From Mercenaria mercenaria (lineage: Eukaryota > Mollusca > Bivalvia > Venerida > Veneridae): a stretch of 64,000 nucleotides of DNA. The notes under the pieces were generated by a model, which was not told the DNA's origin, ran no database searches, and saw nothing but the letters and a program-made list of their open reading frames with translations. Both the position numbers and the translations under genes were made by a program. Location of the stretch: NCBI RefSeq assembly GCF_021730395.1, contig NW_026463097.1, positions 1-64,000 on the forward strand, in the 5' to 3' direction. How positions within the stretch are numbered: position 1 is the first letter of the stretch; every line of letters begins with the position of its first letter. Positions 1-12,200 of this stretch are shown one piece after another.

Positions 1-607
1 CCGCAAAAGTACACCTTCAAAAAACTTAGGAGAGTAAAGTATTATAGATTAAAATAGCCCACTCTCTGTGTCGGCGTTTCTTGAAATAAAAACAAAATAT
101 TAAGCAAAATACTAGTGATGTTCGTTAATTGTAGTCCTACATAAGAGATGAAACGTTCCGCGTGTGTCTCTCTGTCTCGCTTACGTCTAAAATATACGTT
201 TATTTGTAGAAGAAATGCTAGACGGCACATGCAATATAACTTTATCATAACGCCAAACTTCCTGTTTTACGAATTATAGCTTTCTTTCCGTAAATAGATG
301 GCACTATCACTTATTGACATGCTTGACAGGTAAACTAGTTTCTTGGGAGAAATAAAAATAATAAACCTATTTTATAACTTTCCTTAACAGTATCCTTCTC
401 TTGTTGGCAATATTTACATTTTACTTAAACAAAGTTATGTATGCTGTGCTTTACTATTTTATGTTATAATTGCATTTGCACTTTGTAAGTATGTTAAAAT
501 GCGAAATAGCCCGTATTTCAGCAAAACACTTAAATCAAAATTCAATTAATACTTGCCAATTAATCCATCAGGGAGTAGCTCCGGCAACACATTATTGCAG
601 AAAATTT
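1..607. other. intergenic, nothing recognised
   Basis: AT-rich sequence. The short open frames show no recognisable domain or codon structure, and I see no RNA gene. Confidence 0.6.
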
Positions 608-868
608 CGTTTATTTGTTTGTTTTGTTGGGTTTAATTTCGCACCGACACAATTATAGGTCATATGGCGACATTCTAGCTTTGATGGTGCCCCTCCGTGC
701 ATTATTTCATCACAGGCGAGCACTTGGGTAGAACAACCGACCTTTTGTAAGCCAGCTGGATAGCTTCTTGGAAAAATTCAAAGCCCTTAGTGAGGCTAGA
801 ACCTACATCGGTGAGAGGCAAGTAGATTCGAAGTCAGAGACATTATCCACTCGGCCACCGAGGCCCCA
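608..868 (-). mobile_element. tRNA-derived SINE (bivalve type)
   Basis: Read on the minus strand, it opens with a tRNA-like head (ggcctcggtggccgagtgg, then an A-box-like and B-box-like segment). The body contains gatgaaataatgcacgg and gtcgccatatgacc, and it ends in a short A/C-rich tail (aaacaaacaaataaacg). I remember this layout and these words from a very common bivalve SINE. A second, head-only copy lies at 24890-24985 on the plus strand. Confidence 0.75.
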
Positions 869-1649
869 GAAAGGACTTGGTTCGTTTTAAGCGAAAAACG
901 GCCCATCATTATTTTTTTCTATTTGTTTTTTTTTTGTTGTTTTTTTTTTTTTTTTTTTTTGAGTTGACAATCCAATATCTCTTTAGACCGAAAATAAAGA
1001 TTTTTATTGTTTTAAAATGACAATTAAGTGAAAATAGCACATTTTGCACGACTATGTAATAACAGAAAACGTTTTTCTTGCGATGTCGTGACGTTGCCAC
1101 AACATAAATCGCGTTGATTTTATTTTCGCTCCGTCATGAATGATGTGTAACCATATAAATACAAGTATACGATATGATAATATTTCATTGAAATAAGGTT
1201 AAGATAGGATGCCGTTTCATCAAATTATACTGAAAACAAAATGTAAATGATATTCACCTTTGTCTAAAAATGCCGACAGTGACATGTATTTGCATTGTTT
1301 TGCTTCTAAAAGTAATCCTGTATATGGTTTTAATACTTCTTAGCATTCATTATTTCACTAAACGAATGTAGAAGCATAAAAAGAATCCGACATCCATCTT
1401 CATATTTTATTTCGCCAAAATACCGTTTCAAAGTTTGATCAACCAGTTTAACTTACATTCTGATATACCCGCGGTTATACACAATGTACATGTACGATGC
1501 ATTTGAATCAACTTTCCGACTACTACCTTTGGTATTACTTTGATGTTTATATCAAAGGAGGTGCCCACTAGTGTATTTATCGACCATTAGATACAGGTGT
1601 TTTCTTCACTAAATGACCCGAGCATCATTTAGTAACTGTTACAGATAAA
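869..1649. other. intergenic, T-rich tract
   Basis: It holds a T-rich tract at about 917-960, ending in a run of roughly 22 T. The rest is AT-rich with no gene or repeat that I recognise. Confidence 0.55.
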
Positions 1650-2074
1650 CAATAACTTACTTATTGGTAAGGTAATAACCATCATTTTTGTGTGTGTGTT
1701 TTCTTTTTGATTTTTTTAATGGATTTTATGTCAAAATATTTTAGTCAGCAATAGTTTGCATGATTTAGAGAGAAACCAAGTGGTCTAGCCTTAAAGCACG
1801 GTACTCTTTACCCCGCATGGGGGTGGAGAAGAGGGGGAAATTAGACTATGACCATCACAATCCCTCGCTTAAGCGAGTTTGTAACTCAAGAAACGGTCGT
1901 GGAGAGCAGTACACAAAACTAAGAAGTAAAGAAGAACTGTGGTTGCAGAAACTTTAATCTCGCACAAATATGAAAAAAATATATAGAACGGAATATATAA
2001 TGATCGTATTTTCACTATACATTAAAAAAAATACACAGTCATAGTAATTTATATATTACATTCGTATCATCTAT
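1650..2074. repeat. left terminal inverted repeat of transposon copy 1
   Basis: About 425 bp that pairs in inverted orientation with 6310-6751. Shared stretches include the ends themselves, the words around gagagcagtacacaaaact, and a (GT)n/(AC)n microsatellite at 1690-1700 and 6700-6716. Confidence 0.8.
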
Positions 2075-3427
2075 GACTTATCAATCAATCTATCTTATCA
2101 ATTTACCTCCGTGACTAGTCTGCTAGTATTCTAGTGCTAGTGTTAGCATCTTCTGTTGTCATCTGTTTCTGTCCTTTTTGCATGAATGCAGGCATTTCGG
2201 TATGTTTTCCCATATCTTTCAGCATAGCAAAAACATCCCGAAAGATAATGAGCAGATTTCAGAGGAGTCCCTCATAAACGTTCTAACCACAGACACAGTC
2301 TTTATGAGCAGAACAAATATCTTAGAGTTGATCGGGGCTATAAGAAAGGAATGCATCAGAACAAATGAAAGGCTTAATTTTGACAACATGAGATAAGCAG
2401 ATTATAAAGAATTGACTGGACTTAAGCAGACAGACTTTGAGGACCTCTTCCTTAGTATAGAAGAGCATATTCGGAGCTCACCAGTACGTAGTCCGAGAAC
2501 TGTAGTTGGACTCTTCCTGTTGAAATTAAAGTCTGGCATATCAAACAAACTTCTTCCAACAATTTTAGGGATAACGCCGTCAAGTGTCCGCAGAGCAATT
2601 TCAAGTGTAAGAAGTGCATTATTGGAGCATTTTGTTCCGGCGAACTTTGGTCTTGCACTTATATCCAGGCAAGAAATTATTGAAAAACACAAGACCTCTT
2701 ACTCAGTCGCTGTTTGGTATAGATGACTGGGGTGACAGTCAGCCAAAGATGATGCTTGTTTTAGAGGAAACGTATGTTTACATACAAAAAAGTACAAACT
2801 TTCAATTTTAAAGACGGTCATTTAGCATGCACAAGGGCAGACCCTTAGTAAAACCAATGGTAGTTGTAACAACCAGTGGGTACTTTGTCACCATAATCGG
2901 ACCCTACCTGACAGATGGAAGAACCAGTGACGCACGTATATTAACTTACATGATGCAGACAGATGTCGAAGAAATAAAAAGCTTTGTAGCTGAAAATGAC
3001 GTTTTCATTGTTGACAGAGGTTTTCGGGATTCCTTAGCTATGCTGGAAGATATGGGAAACATGCCGAAATGCCTGCATTCATGCAAAAAGGACAGAAACA
3101 GATGCCAACAGAAGATGCTAACACTAGCACACTAGTCACGGAGGTAAATTGATAATATATGTGTTATTTCCTAAAACAAGGAGACCAAAACCTAAAGTAA
3201 TAGAATCAAATGCAAAATATCAGGCGCGAGAACGAATTTCATAGTGCTTCGATAATAAGGTACCGTAAAATGACTATTGCCAAGTTCTAATGTATTTTTA
3301 TTTATATGCACGTAGACTGCTGTCTTTCATTAACCTTTCCTAATATTTTCGGGCGTTTTCGTTATTGTGCGCGATATTTGTGTCCTGTAAATATCTATAT
3401 TAATAAAAAATAACGATTTTAGTTAAC

Positions 3428-3505
3428 TTATGGAACAGTAGCGCAGTGGTAAGCTCAGGGACTTGAAAAGCACGCTACCATGGGTTTGAATTCTGTTCAA
3501 ACCAT
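3428..3505 (+). repeat. tRNA-like sequence inside the transposase intron
   Basis: It has an A-box-like tagcgcagtgg and a B-box-like ggtttgaattc about 50 bases apart, as in the head of a tRNA-derived SINE. It is repeated at about 10594-10671 in the duplicated copy. It does not look like a functional tRNA, because the acceptor arms do not pair convincingly. Confidence 0.5.
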
Positions 3506-4861
3506 AATTTTGTAATTCCTTGTATATGTAATTGTATTGATATTACGTTATTTTATGATACATTTTATTTTATATCATTGACAACAGTTCCTTGAATTGT
3601 CTGTTAAATGAATGAATACTTGCCCGGTCCTGAAGATTTTAAACGACATTTTTAGAACGGTTAACTGACATGTACGTAGAAGAATGTTGATGGAAAGAAG
3701 AATATTTCGTTGATAAATCATGGTAAGTGTGACAATTTTTCCGTCTGTTAAATTTACAGATAAAATTGAAAAAAAAACCCCACAAAAAACAATTTGGACA
3801 GACGGAGGACTCTAACACACAACCCTGAGATTTGTGGCAAACGCTTTGTCCGCACAGCTATATCTGCACGTGATACATGATGGTATATAACTGGCATTTC
3901 AATAGTTAAAGCCTGCTCCAGTCCTACATTTTAACCTTAAATTGTCACCGAAAAAGCATGAAAATCCTAACTATGAACAGTGACGCCTGTCAACATAGTG
4001 TCTATTTTTTTTTATAAAATTCTGTATAAAATACCTGTGGTTTTGCGTGCCAAAGTGTGGCACGTGGCCGTTAACTGTTAGATATTGTAATCATGGGTTG
4101 CATACACACAATATATTTTGAATAGCCGCAGAGTAGGACTTTAAATCGTTGTTTAGGTTCGGACACTGAAAATCAATTTATGGAAACATGCGGAATATAT
4201 TTACCTCGGTATTCTACCCCCGCCCGATAATTTAAACGACAGCATGTTAATATTATTGTTCTCATGCATCGTTGAACTCAAAAAGGTTGTCAATGATAGA
4301 AGTTAAGTTCATACTGTAATGTTGTACAAAAAATATTTTCTGTATTGAATTTTTTAATGAAGAAAAGTCATAATTATCAAACAAGTTATCGTTTTAGTTA
4401 TCGTGCTTTTTTTTTATCTTTGAAGCGTATTGTTATTTGTTTTAATCACGAACACGGTTAGGGTTGTCCGTAGATAGTGTGCTAGGTAAAAACTGAGAGA
4501 CAGTCAAATGAGTCATCAATTAACATTTTTTAATTCGCTAAACCTGTGATATTGGACTTCGAAGCGGTTAATTATTAACCGTGTAATGTTTAAAAATAAT
4601 ATGGTTTACTGCTTAGACCGCGTATATCAGTTTTGATGTCAACAGAACAGTGGTTGCTTAATACGATCGTTCCAAGGCGGTGCCCCACTGTGTTCCTTTG
4701 TTTGTTCGTTTTGTCCTAATGTGTTGGCTTTGTGTGTGTGCGCGTCTATGTGTGTGTTTATGGTTTACGCGTCTGCGTGCTGTGGGTTTCGTTTTGGGGA
4801 GGCTGCGTTTTTGGTACGTGGCATTCCCTGTTTGATATTTGTCTTTGTTTTTTTTTTTGTA

Positions 4862-4935
4862 GAGTTTTGGGCCTAATGGTTAATGTGTCGGCCACTCGAC
4901 CTGAAAGTCGTATGTTCGAACCCTGTTATAATGCG
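4862..4935 (+). repeat. tRNA-derived SINE head inside the transposase intron
   Basis: The segment gggcctaatggttaatgtg followed by gtatgttcgaaccctg has A-box and B-box spacing typical of tRNA-derived SINE heads. The duplicate is at about 12034-12107. It follows a GT-rich stretch (4727-4800). Confidence 0.55.
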
Positions 4936-6309
4936 GACAGTGATTTAGTACCAGCATAAACTAATACATGTTTGCAACATGTGTGACTTCTAACTTTGGT
5001 TTAGTCTTATGAATTATTATGTCAGTAAGAAAATACTAAGATATCGGCCGCTTAATGTATGTATGTCCACTTATATTGTAAAACGATAAATCAATCTCAA
5101 CATTTTCTCCTATCTTAAGTATTACTTTACGTCCATTCTTTTTTATCTCTTTAAGTCAGATGGGTAGTAGAGCCTGCTAACGCCAGGATCAAGCGTTGGA
5201 AGTACTTAGATCATGTTTTACCAACAACGCAGGTTCCATTCATCAAGGATTTCGTAAGAATAGTATGCGCGATATCCAACAAATACGTTCCTCCATTGAG
5301 CGCGACGAAAAACAACACCGCACTTGGAAGGAAAATGTTAGATTTGTCAAAGTGTAATAACGATCTTAAAACTTCCGTTGAAAATCACTGTTTAGAACGA
5401 AAATCAGCCTGTTAGGAGTCCGCTGATTTAGATGTTGAATTTCCGCGCTTTGACGAAATTCAGTTGAGAGAATTAACATGTGGTACTTACCAACTTAAAA
5501 TGTCAGCTGGTTATATGCAAGAGCATACTGACAGAAACTCAGACATTTATATACATAGAGAAGACAATACTCTTTTCAGGGTCAGGATTCAAAGCAGGCA
5601 CGTGTCATCTAAGGCTTACACACTTTGGATTCGTCATAACGCGACTGAAGTTGTTTCCTGGTATTGCAAGTGTCGCGATGGTAGTCGAGTTGTCGGGGTG
5701 TGTGCTCACGTGGCTGCCATTTTATGGTTTCTTGGTTATGCAAGCACACAGGGAAAGAAATGTATGGCACGCGCAACTGGGGTGATTATGTTTTAGTCGC
5801 AGGAAACATACCCCAAACAGTTGACAGTTCGGATACAGAGAATGAGTGAAAATGTAGCAGTTGAATCGTTATATTAAACATAGTTTTTAAAGCAGTATTC
5901 TGTAGTTGGCCTCTGAAAAAGTATCATGAGAAGTATTTTTACATTTGATAGTAGAACATATTTTGTATAAACATGTTTAGAGCTATTCTGATGTTATAAA
6001 TCTGTAGTTATTATGCCGATTTGCTGAATTCATAACATCATAATAATTTATCAATTATTCATGATTATACTTCTTAAAAACCGGAGTTTCTTATTTGAAA
6101 AGAAGAAAAAAATCAGTAGATTAATATCTTATGTAATTTAATATTTATTTTGCAGTTCTTCAAGCGAATAAAATGTTACAAGTCAAAAAAAAAATATTAA
6201 TTTCAAATAACATACTGAAATACGATAGTTATAAGTTTAATATTGTTTTGCATATTTTGACATTTGTACCCATCTGTCTACAGATAAGAATTGAAAGATT
6301 TGCACAATT

Positions 6310-6751
6310 ACAATTACATGGTCATATGGTCATAGATGATACGAATGTAACATATAAAATACTATGACGGTGTAATTATTTTTAATATATAGTGAAAATA
6401 CGATTATTATATATTCCGTTCTATATATTTTTTTCATATTTGTGCGAGATTAAAGTTTCTGCAACCACATTTCTTCTTTACTTCTTAGTTTTGTGTACTG
6501 CTCTCCACGACCGTTTCTTGAGTTACAAACTCGCTTAAACGAGTGATTGTGATGGTCATAGTCTAATTTCCCCCTCTCCCCATGCGGGGTAAAGAGTACC
6601 GTGCTTTAAGGTTAGACCGCTTGGTTTCGGTCTAAATCATGCAAACTATTGCTGACTAAAATATGTTGTCATAAGATCCATTAAAGAAATCAAAAATAAA
6701 ACACACACACACACAACGATGGTTATTACCTTACCAATAAGTAAGATATTG
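6310..6751. repeat. right terminal inverted repeat of transposon copy 1
   Basis: Reverse-complement partner of 1650-2074. The corresponding segment in the second duplicate ends at about 13927. Confidence 0.8.
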
Positions 6752-8749
6752 AATTTTTTACACAGTGAACATATTACCACGCGTGTGATAATTACGCGGC
6801 GGCGTGAGAATCGCACGGTTCCGGGTATAGCCGTGATAATCGCACGGGCGGTCTTAGTTTTAGATATATTATGATATGATATGACACATTAACTTATTCA
6901 GGAATGATTTCTGCATCAATGGGTATAAAATAATTGGGTGTTCCAGGCGCGTATCAATTCGGGGTTTGTGCATCAAAGCCACATACTTTGAAAAAAAAAT
7001 GGGATTTTTTTTCATAAATAAAAATCAATCTTTCTTTTTAGAATAGTTTCAATTTTTTATCTGAATTGGACTGATATGAATATTAGGAATCCGGGGGCGG
7101 ACAATGATGGGGAAAACACGTGGTGCATACTAAAATATAATAATATTTTGGTAAACTTTTTTTTTAAGGGAAACAATTATATTCTGTATAAGCGGACTAT
7201 TTATGTGCGTGGAAACATAAGTATAGCATTGCATGCTCTCCTTTTTTTGAAAGAAATAAAGAAATCTACCTATCTTCGAAATCATTATAAATATGTTTGT
7301 GTACTGCAATAAAACGAAATGTTAATGATTAGCTTTATAGAAACCAGGGGCGGATTATAACTGACGCCTTTTTGATAGAGAAATATGACGTGCAGCGTAT
7401 GTTAAAATTACGGGTGTTGTTCGTTTTAGACATATAAAACAAAAACCACGTACAAGATTATCAAGAATGATATTTAATATTCAGATGCGTAGCAACTCGG
7501 TGTGTGCATAAAAGCAATATAGTTTTAAGAAAAAGGACACCTTTTTAGAGTAGTGTTAAATTGTTAATACTTCTCCGTACATTTATTTTTAAACGAATAT
7601 TATGAAACTGATACAATCTTTAAAATCCAGGGGCGGCTAGTAACTGATACGAACTTTAAAAAATCCAGGGGCGGCTAGTGAGGAGTATACCACGATAAAT
7701 GTCTATGCGGGCGGCGTATATATGATATACCTATATAATGCAAAAATGATTCAGAATGGCTTCTGCATCTATTTTTAAAACTTTATTTTCCAGTGCGTGG
7801 CTTGAGGCCATCGCAAGGGTGCACACTAAAATGTAATAACGTTTTGATGAAAATATATTTATTTCTATTTAAAGAAAATAATTATTCTGTATTGAGCAAT
7901 TATCTTCGTGGTAACAGGGCATCCTGTGGAATTAATTTCGAAGTGATTTTTTCCGTGTAGTGCATTAAAATCAAATGTTTAACGACGAGTTGATTCTTAA
8001 AAGAAACAAGACAGAAGCGGTTACTTAGCATTTTTGCGGTTCGGCGTGTGGCCGTTAATATTAAATGGACGTTGTTAGTCTAAGTTGGAACAACTGATAC
8101 GTATTAGACCTTCCTGGTTTAAGACATATATAAAATACGAGTACGATGTATTAATTTTTTTCAAGAATGATTCCAGCATTTAATGGCGTAATTTTTTTAA
8201 TATTCAGGTGTGAAGAAACTCGGGTGTGAGCACCAAAGCAACGTATGTTAAAAAATGGAAAATTAATAAAGTATTTCATATTAAAATTTGTCTTAAAAGG
8301 TTTCCGTATAAGATAAGATAAGATAATCTTTTATTATAGTGACTTGTGTTTACGTACATAATCATGAACAGGCATATATACAATAATAGAGAACACCCGG
8401 CCACACGGGCCTATAAGTCACCTTAATTAACAATGTGACATTTAAACGCAGTTATACACAAATGGACAAATTAATATAGTATATTGTGATAATTACTCGG
8501 CGGCGTGAGAATCACACGGTTTCGGGTATAGCCGTGATAATCGCACGGGCGGTTTTAGTTTTACACATATTTACCAAAAAAGATACATAAAATTATTCAG
8601 GAATGATTTCTGCATCAACGGATATAAAACAATTGGGTATTCAGGCGCGTATCAATTCGGAGGTGAGCATCAAAGCCATATACCTTGCAAAAAAAAAGGA
8701 TTTTTTTATGAAAATATTTGCCTTTCTTTTTAAAATAGTTCTAGTTTTA
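6752..8749. repeat. array of alternating GC-rich and AT-rich repeat modules, first copy
   Basis: A GC-rich module of about 65 bp (cggcgtgagaatcgcacgg, a spacer, then ccgtgataatcgcacgg) occurs at about 6796 and 8494. Each is followed by an AT-rich module containing aggaatgatttctgcatcaa, ttcaggcgcgtatcaattcgg and gcatcaaagccacata. Weaker derivatives with caggggcggctag lie between them (about 7345, 7628, 7665). The array continues after the second duplicate to about 16.9 kb. I see no open frame with coding character. Confidence 0.7.
8308..8470 (-). mobile_element. 3' end of a truncated retroposon with (TATCT)n tail
   Basis: On the minus strand this reads into a tail of repeated atctt units (plus-strand ataagataagataagataa at 8309-8327). 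The body contains cacccggccacacgggcc, a short GC hairpin. The layout resembles the 3' end of a bivalve LINE or SINE. It is repeated in the duplicate at about 15519-15685. Confidence 0.5.
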
Positions 8750-9260
8750 AGTATTTAAGTATGTTGTTTGAAATTAATATATTTTTTTACTTGTAACATT
8801 TTATTCGCTTGAAGAACTGCAAAATAAATATTAAATTACATCAGATATTAATCTACTAATTTTTTTCTTCTTTTCAAATAACAAACTCCGGTTTTTATGA
8901 AGTATAATCATGAATAATTGATAAATTATTATGATACTATGAATTCAGTAAATCGGCATAATTACTATAGATTTATAACATCAGAATAGCTCTAAACATG
9001 TTTATACAAAATATGTTCTACTATCAAGTGCAAAAATACTCTCCATGATACTTACAATAATAAAACGCCCGAAAATGTTAGGAAAGAGTAATGAAAGACA
9101 GCAGTCTACGTACATATAAATAAAAATACATTAGAACTTGGCAATAGTCATTTTACGGTACCTTATTATCGAAGCACTATATAATTCGTTCTCGCGCCTG
9201 ATATTTTGCATTTAATTCTATAAGTGTTGGTCTCCTTTTTTATAGGAAATAACACATATA
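8750..9260. repeat. inverted-arm remnant between the two duplicates
   Basis: Positions 8752-9055 are the reverse complement of about 5930-6225 (downstream of the transposase). Positions 9055-9260 are the reverse complement of about 3155-3365 (start of the intron). The two pieces are joined directly, skipping about 2.56 kb. This appears to be the inner part of the transposon's left inverted arm, which is missing from copy 1. Correspondingly, the outer part of the arm (like 1650-2074) is missing here. Confidence 0.75.
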
Positions 9261-12200
9261 TTATCAATTTACCTCCGTGACTAGTCTGCTAGTATTCTAG
9301 TGCTAGTGTTAGCATCTTCTGTTGTCATCTGTTTCTGTCCTTTTTGCATGAATGCAGGCATTTCGGTATGTTTTCCCATATCTTTCAGCATAGCAAAAAC
9401 ATCCCGAAAGATAATGAGCAGATTTCAGAGGAGTCCCTCATAAACGTTCTAACCACAGACACAGTCTTTATGAGCAGAACAAATATCTTAGAGTTGATCG
9501 GGGCTATAAGAAAGGAATGCATCAGAACAAATGAAAGGCTTAATTTTGACAACTTGAGATAAGCAGATTATAAAGAATTGACTGGACTTAAGCAGACAGA
9601 CTTTGAAGACCTCTTCCTTAGTATAGAAGAGCATATTCGGAGCTCACCAGTACGTAGTCCGAGAACTGTAGTTGGACTCTTCCTGTTGAAATTAAAGTCT
9701 GGCATATCAAACAAACTTCTTCCAACAATTTTAGGGATAACGCCGTCAAGTGTCCGCAGAGCAATTTCAAGTGTAAGAAGTGCATTAATGGAGCATTTTG
9801 TTCCGGCGAACTTTGGTCTTGCACATATATCCAGGCAAGAAATTATTGACAAACACACAAGACCTCTTGCTCAGTCGCTGTTTGGTACAGATGAGTGGGG
9901 TGACAGTCAGCCAAAGATGATGCTTGTTTTAGAGGAAGCGTATGTTTACATACAAAAAGTACAAACTTTCAATTTTAAAGACGGTCATTTAGCATGCATA
10001 AGGGCAGACCCTTAGTAAAACCAATGGTAGTTGTAACAACCAGTGGGTACTTTGTCACCATAATCGGACCCTACCTGACAGATGGAAGAACCAGTGACGC
10101 ACGTATATTAACTTACATGATGCAGACAGATGTCGAAGAAATAAAAAGCTTTGTAGCTGAAAATGACGTTTTCATTGTTGACAGAGGTTTTCGGGATTCC
10201 TTAGCTATGCTGGAAGATATGGGAAAACATGCCGAAATGCCTGCATTCATGCAAAAAGGACAGAAACAGATCCAACAGAAGATGCTAACACTAGCACACT
10301 AGTCACGGAGGTAAATTGATAATATATGTGTTTATTTCCTAAAAAAGAGACCAAAACCTAAAGTAATAGAATCAAATGCAAAATATCAGGCGCAGAACGA
10401 ATTTCATAGTGCTTCGATAATAAGGTACCGTAAAATGACTATTGCCAAGTTCTAATGTATTTTTATTTATATGCACGTAGACTGCTGTCTTTCATTAACC
10501 TTTCCTAATATTTTCGGGCGTTTTCGTTATTGTGCGCGATATTTGTGTCCTGTAAATATCTATATAAATAAAAAATAACGATTTTAATTAACTTATGGAA
10601 CAGTAGCGCAGTGGTAAGCTCAGGGACTTGAAAAGCACGCTACCATGGGTTTGAATTCTAATCAAACCATAATTTTGTAATTCCTTGTATATGTAATTGT
10701 ATTGATATTATGTTATTTTATGATACATTTTATTTTATATCATTGACAACAGTTCCTTGAATTGTCTGTTAAATGAATGAATACTTGCCCGGGTCCTGAA
10801 GATTTTAAACGACATTTTTAGAACGGTTAACTGACATGTACGTAGAAGAATGTTGATGGAAAGAAGAATATTTCGTTGATAAATCATGGTAAGTGTGACA
10901 ATTTTTCCGTCTGTTAAATTTACAGATAAAATTGAAATAAAAAACCCACAAAAAACAATTTGGACAGACGGAGGACTCTAACACACAACCCTGAGATTTG
11001 TGGCAAACGCTTTGTCCGCACAGCTATATCTGCACGTGATACATGATGGTATATAACTGGCATTTCAATAGTTAAAGCCTGCTCCAGTCCTACATTTTAA
11101 CCTTAAATTGTCACCGAAAAAGCATGAAAATCCTAACTATGAACAGTGACGCCTGTCAACATAGTGTCTGTTTTTTTTTTTTTTTTATAAAATTCTGTAT
11201 AAAATACCTGTGGTTTTGCGTGCCAAAGTGTGGCACGTGGCCGTTAACTGTTAGCTATTGTAATCATGGGTTGCATACACACAATATATTTTGAATAGCC
11301 GCAGAGTAGGACTTTAAATCGTTGTTTAGGTTCGGACACTGAAAATCAATTTATGGAAACATGCGGAATATATTTACCTCGGTATTCTACCCCCGCCCGA
11401 TAATTTAAACGACAGCATGTTAATATTATTGTTCTCATGCATCGTTGAACTCAAAAAGGTTGTCAATGATAGAAGTTAAGTTCATACTGTAATGTTGTAC
11501 AAAAAATATTTTCTGTATTGAATTTTTTAATGAAGAAAAGTCATAATTATCAAACAAGTTATCGTTTTAGTTATCGTGCTTTTTTTTTATCTTTGAAGCG
11601 TATTGTTATTTGTTTTAATCACGAACACGGTTAGGGTTGTCCGTAGATAGTGTGCTAGGTAAAAACTGAGAGACAGTCAAATGAGTCATCAATTAACATT
11701 TTTTAATTCGATAAACCTGTAATATTGGACTTCGAAGCGGTTAATTATTAACCGTGTAATGTTTAAAAATAATATGGTTTACTGCTTAGACCGCGTACAT
11801 TAGTTTTGATGTCAACAGAACAGTGGTTGCTTAATACGATCGTTCCAAGGCGGTGCCCCACTGTGTTCCTTTGTTTGTTCGTTTTGTCCTAATGTGTTGG
11901 CTTTGTGTGTGTGCGCGTCTATTTGTGTGTTTATGGTTTACGCGTCTGCGTGCTGTGGGTTTCGTTTTGGGGAGGCTGCGTTTTTGGTACGTGGCATTCC
12001 CTGTTTGATATTTGTCTTTGTTTTTTTTTTTTGTAGAGTTTTGGGCCTAATGGTTAATGTGTCGGCCACTCGACCTGAAAGTCGTATGTTCGAACCCTGT
12101 TATAATGCGGACAGTGATTTAGTACCAGCATAAACTAATACATGTTTGCAACATGTGTGACTTCTAACTTTGGTTAGTCTTATTGAATTATTATGTCAGT

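Larger units (their letters stand above)
2246..5849 (+). pseudogene. DDE transposase with C-terminal SWIM zinc finger, copy 1 (broken, two exons)
   Basis: The product would be a cut-and-paste transposase. Exon 1 (about 2246-3143) encodes an N-terminal helical region (TGLKQTDFEDLF), then the start of the DDE fold (LVLEETYVYIQKS, HKGRPLVKPMVVVTTSGYFV, VDRGFRDS). A segment of about 2 kb (3144-5155), probably an intron, separates it from exon 2 (5156-5849). Exon 2 carries the third acidic residue (RWVVEPANARIKRW), a SWIM finger (CKCRDGSRVVGVCAH, 5665-5715) and an acidic tail (DSSDTENE). The usual first Asp appears as Glu (LEETY). In-frame stops follow FDNMR and ERKSAC, a 2-base deletion sits near 2690, and another frame break lies near 5755. 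GT-AG splice sites would not keep frame exactly, so the intron borders are uncertain. The two stops and the Asp-to-Glu change are shared with copy 2, so the gene was already dead before duplication. Confidence 0.8.
1650..6751 (+). mobile_element. DDE-SWIM DNA transposon with long inverted ends, copy 1 (decayed)
   Basis: The two ends are inverted repeats of each other: 1650-2074 matches the reverse complement of about 6310-6751, with the outermost bases reading caata-cttacttattgg on both sides. Between them lies a broken two-exon transposase gene (about 2246-5849). No clear target-site duplication is visible. Inside the left end, 2095-2245 is an inverted copy of the transposase exon-1 end (about 3030-3155), so the left arm is a patchwork of inverted copies of the element's own right half. 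The length is about 5.1 kb. The transposase fold belongs to the DDE_Tnp_4 (IS5/Harbinger-like) group by its motifs. The exact superfamily is not settled here. Confidence 0.8.
2095..8749. repeat. direct duplication, copy 1 (6.65 kb)
   Basis: This segment recurs in the same orientation at 9261-15961, at an offset of 7166 at its start. It covers most of the DDE-SWIM transposon plus the downstream repeat array. The copies look about 98 percent identical by eye, and single-base indels dominate the differences. The match starts at ttatcaatttacctcc and ends in aaaatagtt-tagtttta. Sequence 8750-9260 separates the copies. Confidence 0.9.

Noticed and set aside
2178-2245. N-terminal MHECRHFGMFSH as the true start of the transposase
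   Set aside because: This stretch is the inverted copy of exon-1 sequence near 3030-3155 read in the wrong direction, so the ATG there is accidental.
4862-4935. Possible tRNA gene (and its duplicate near 12034)
   Set aside because: Only A- and B-box-like segments are present. The acceptor stem does not close. It fits a SINE head.
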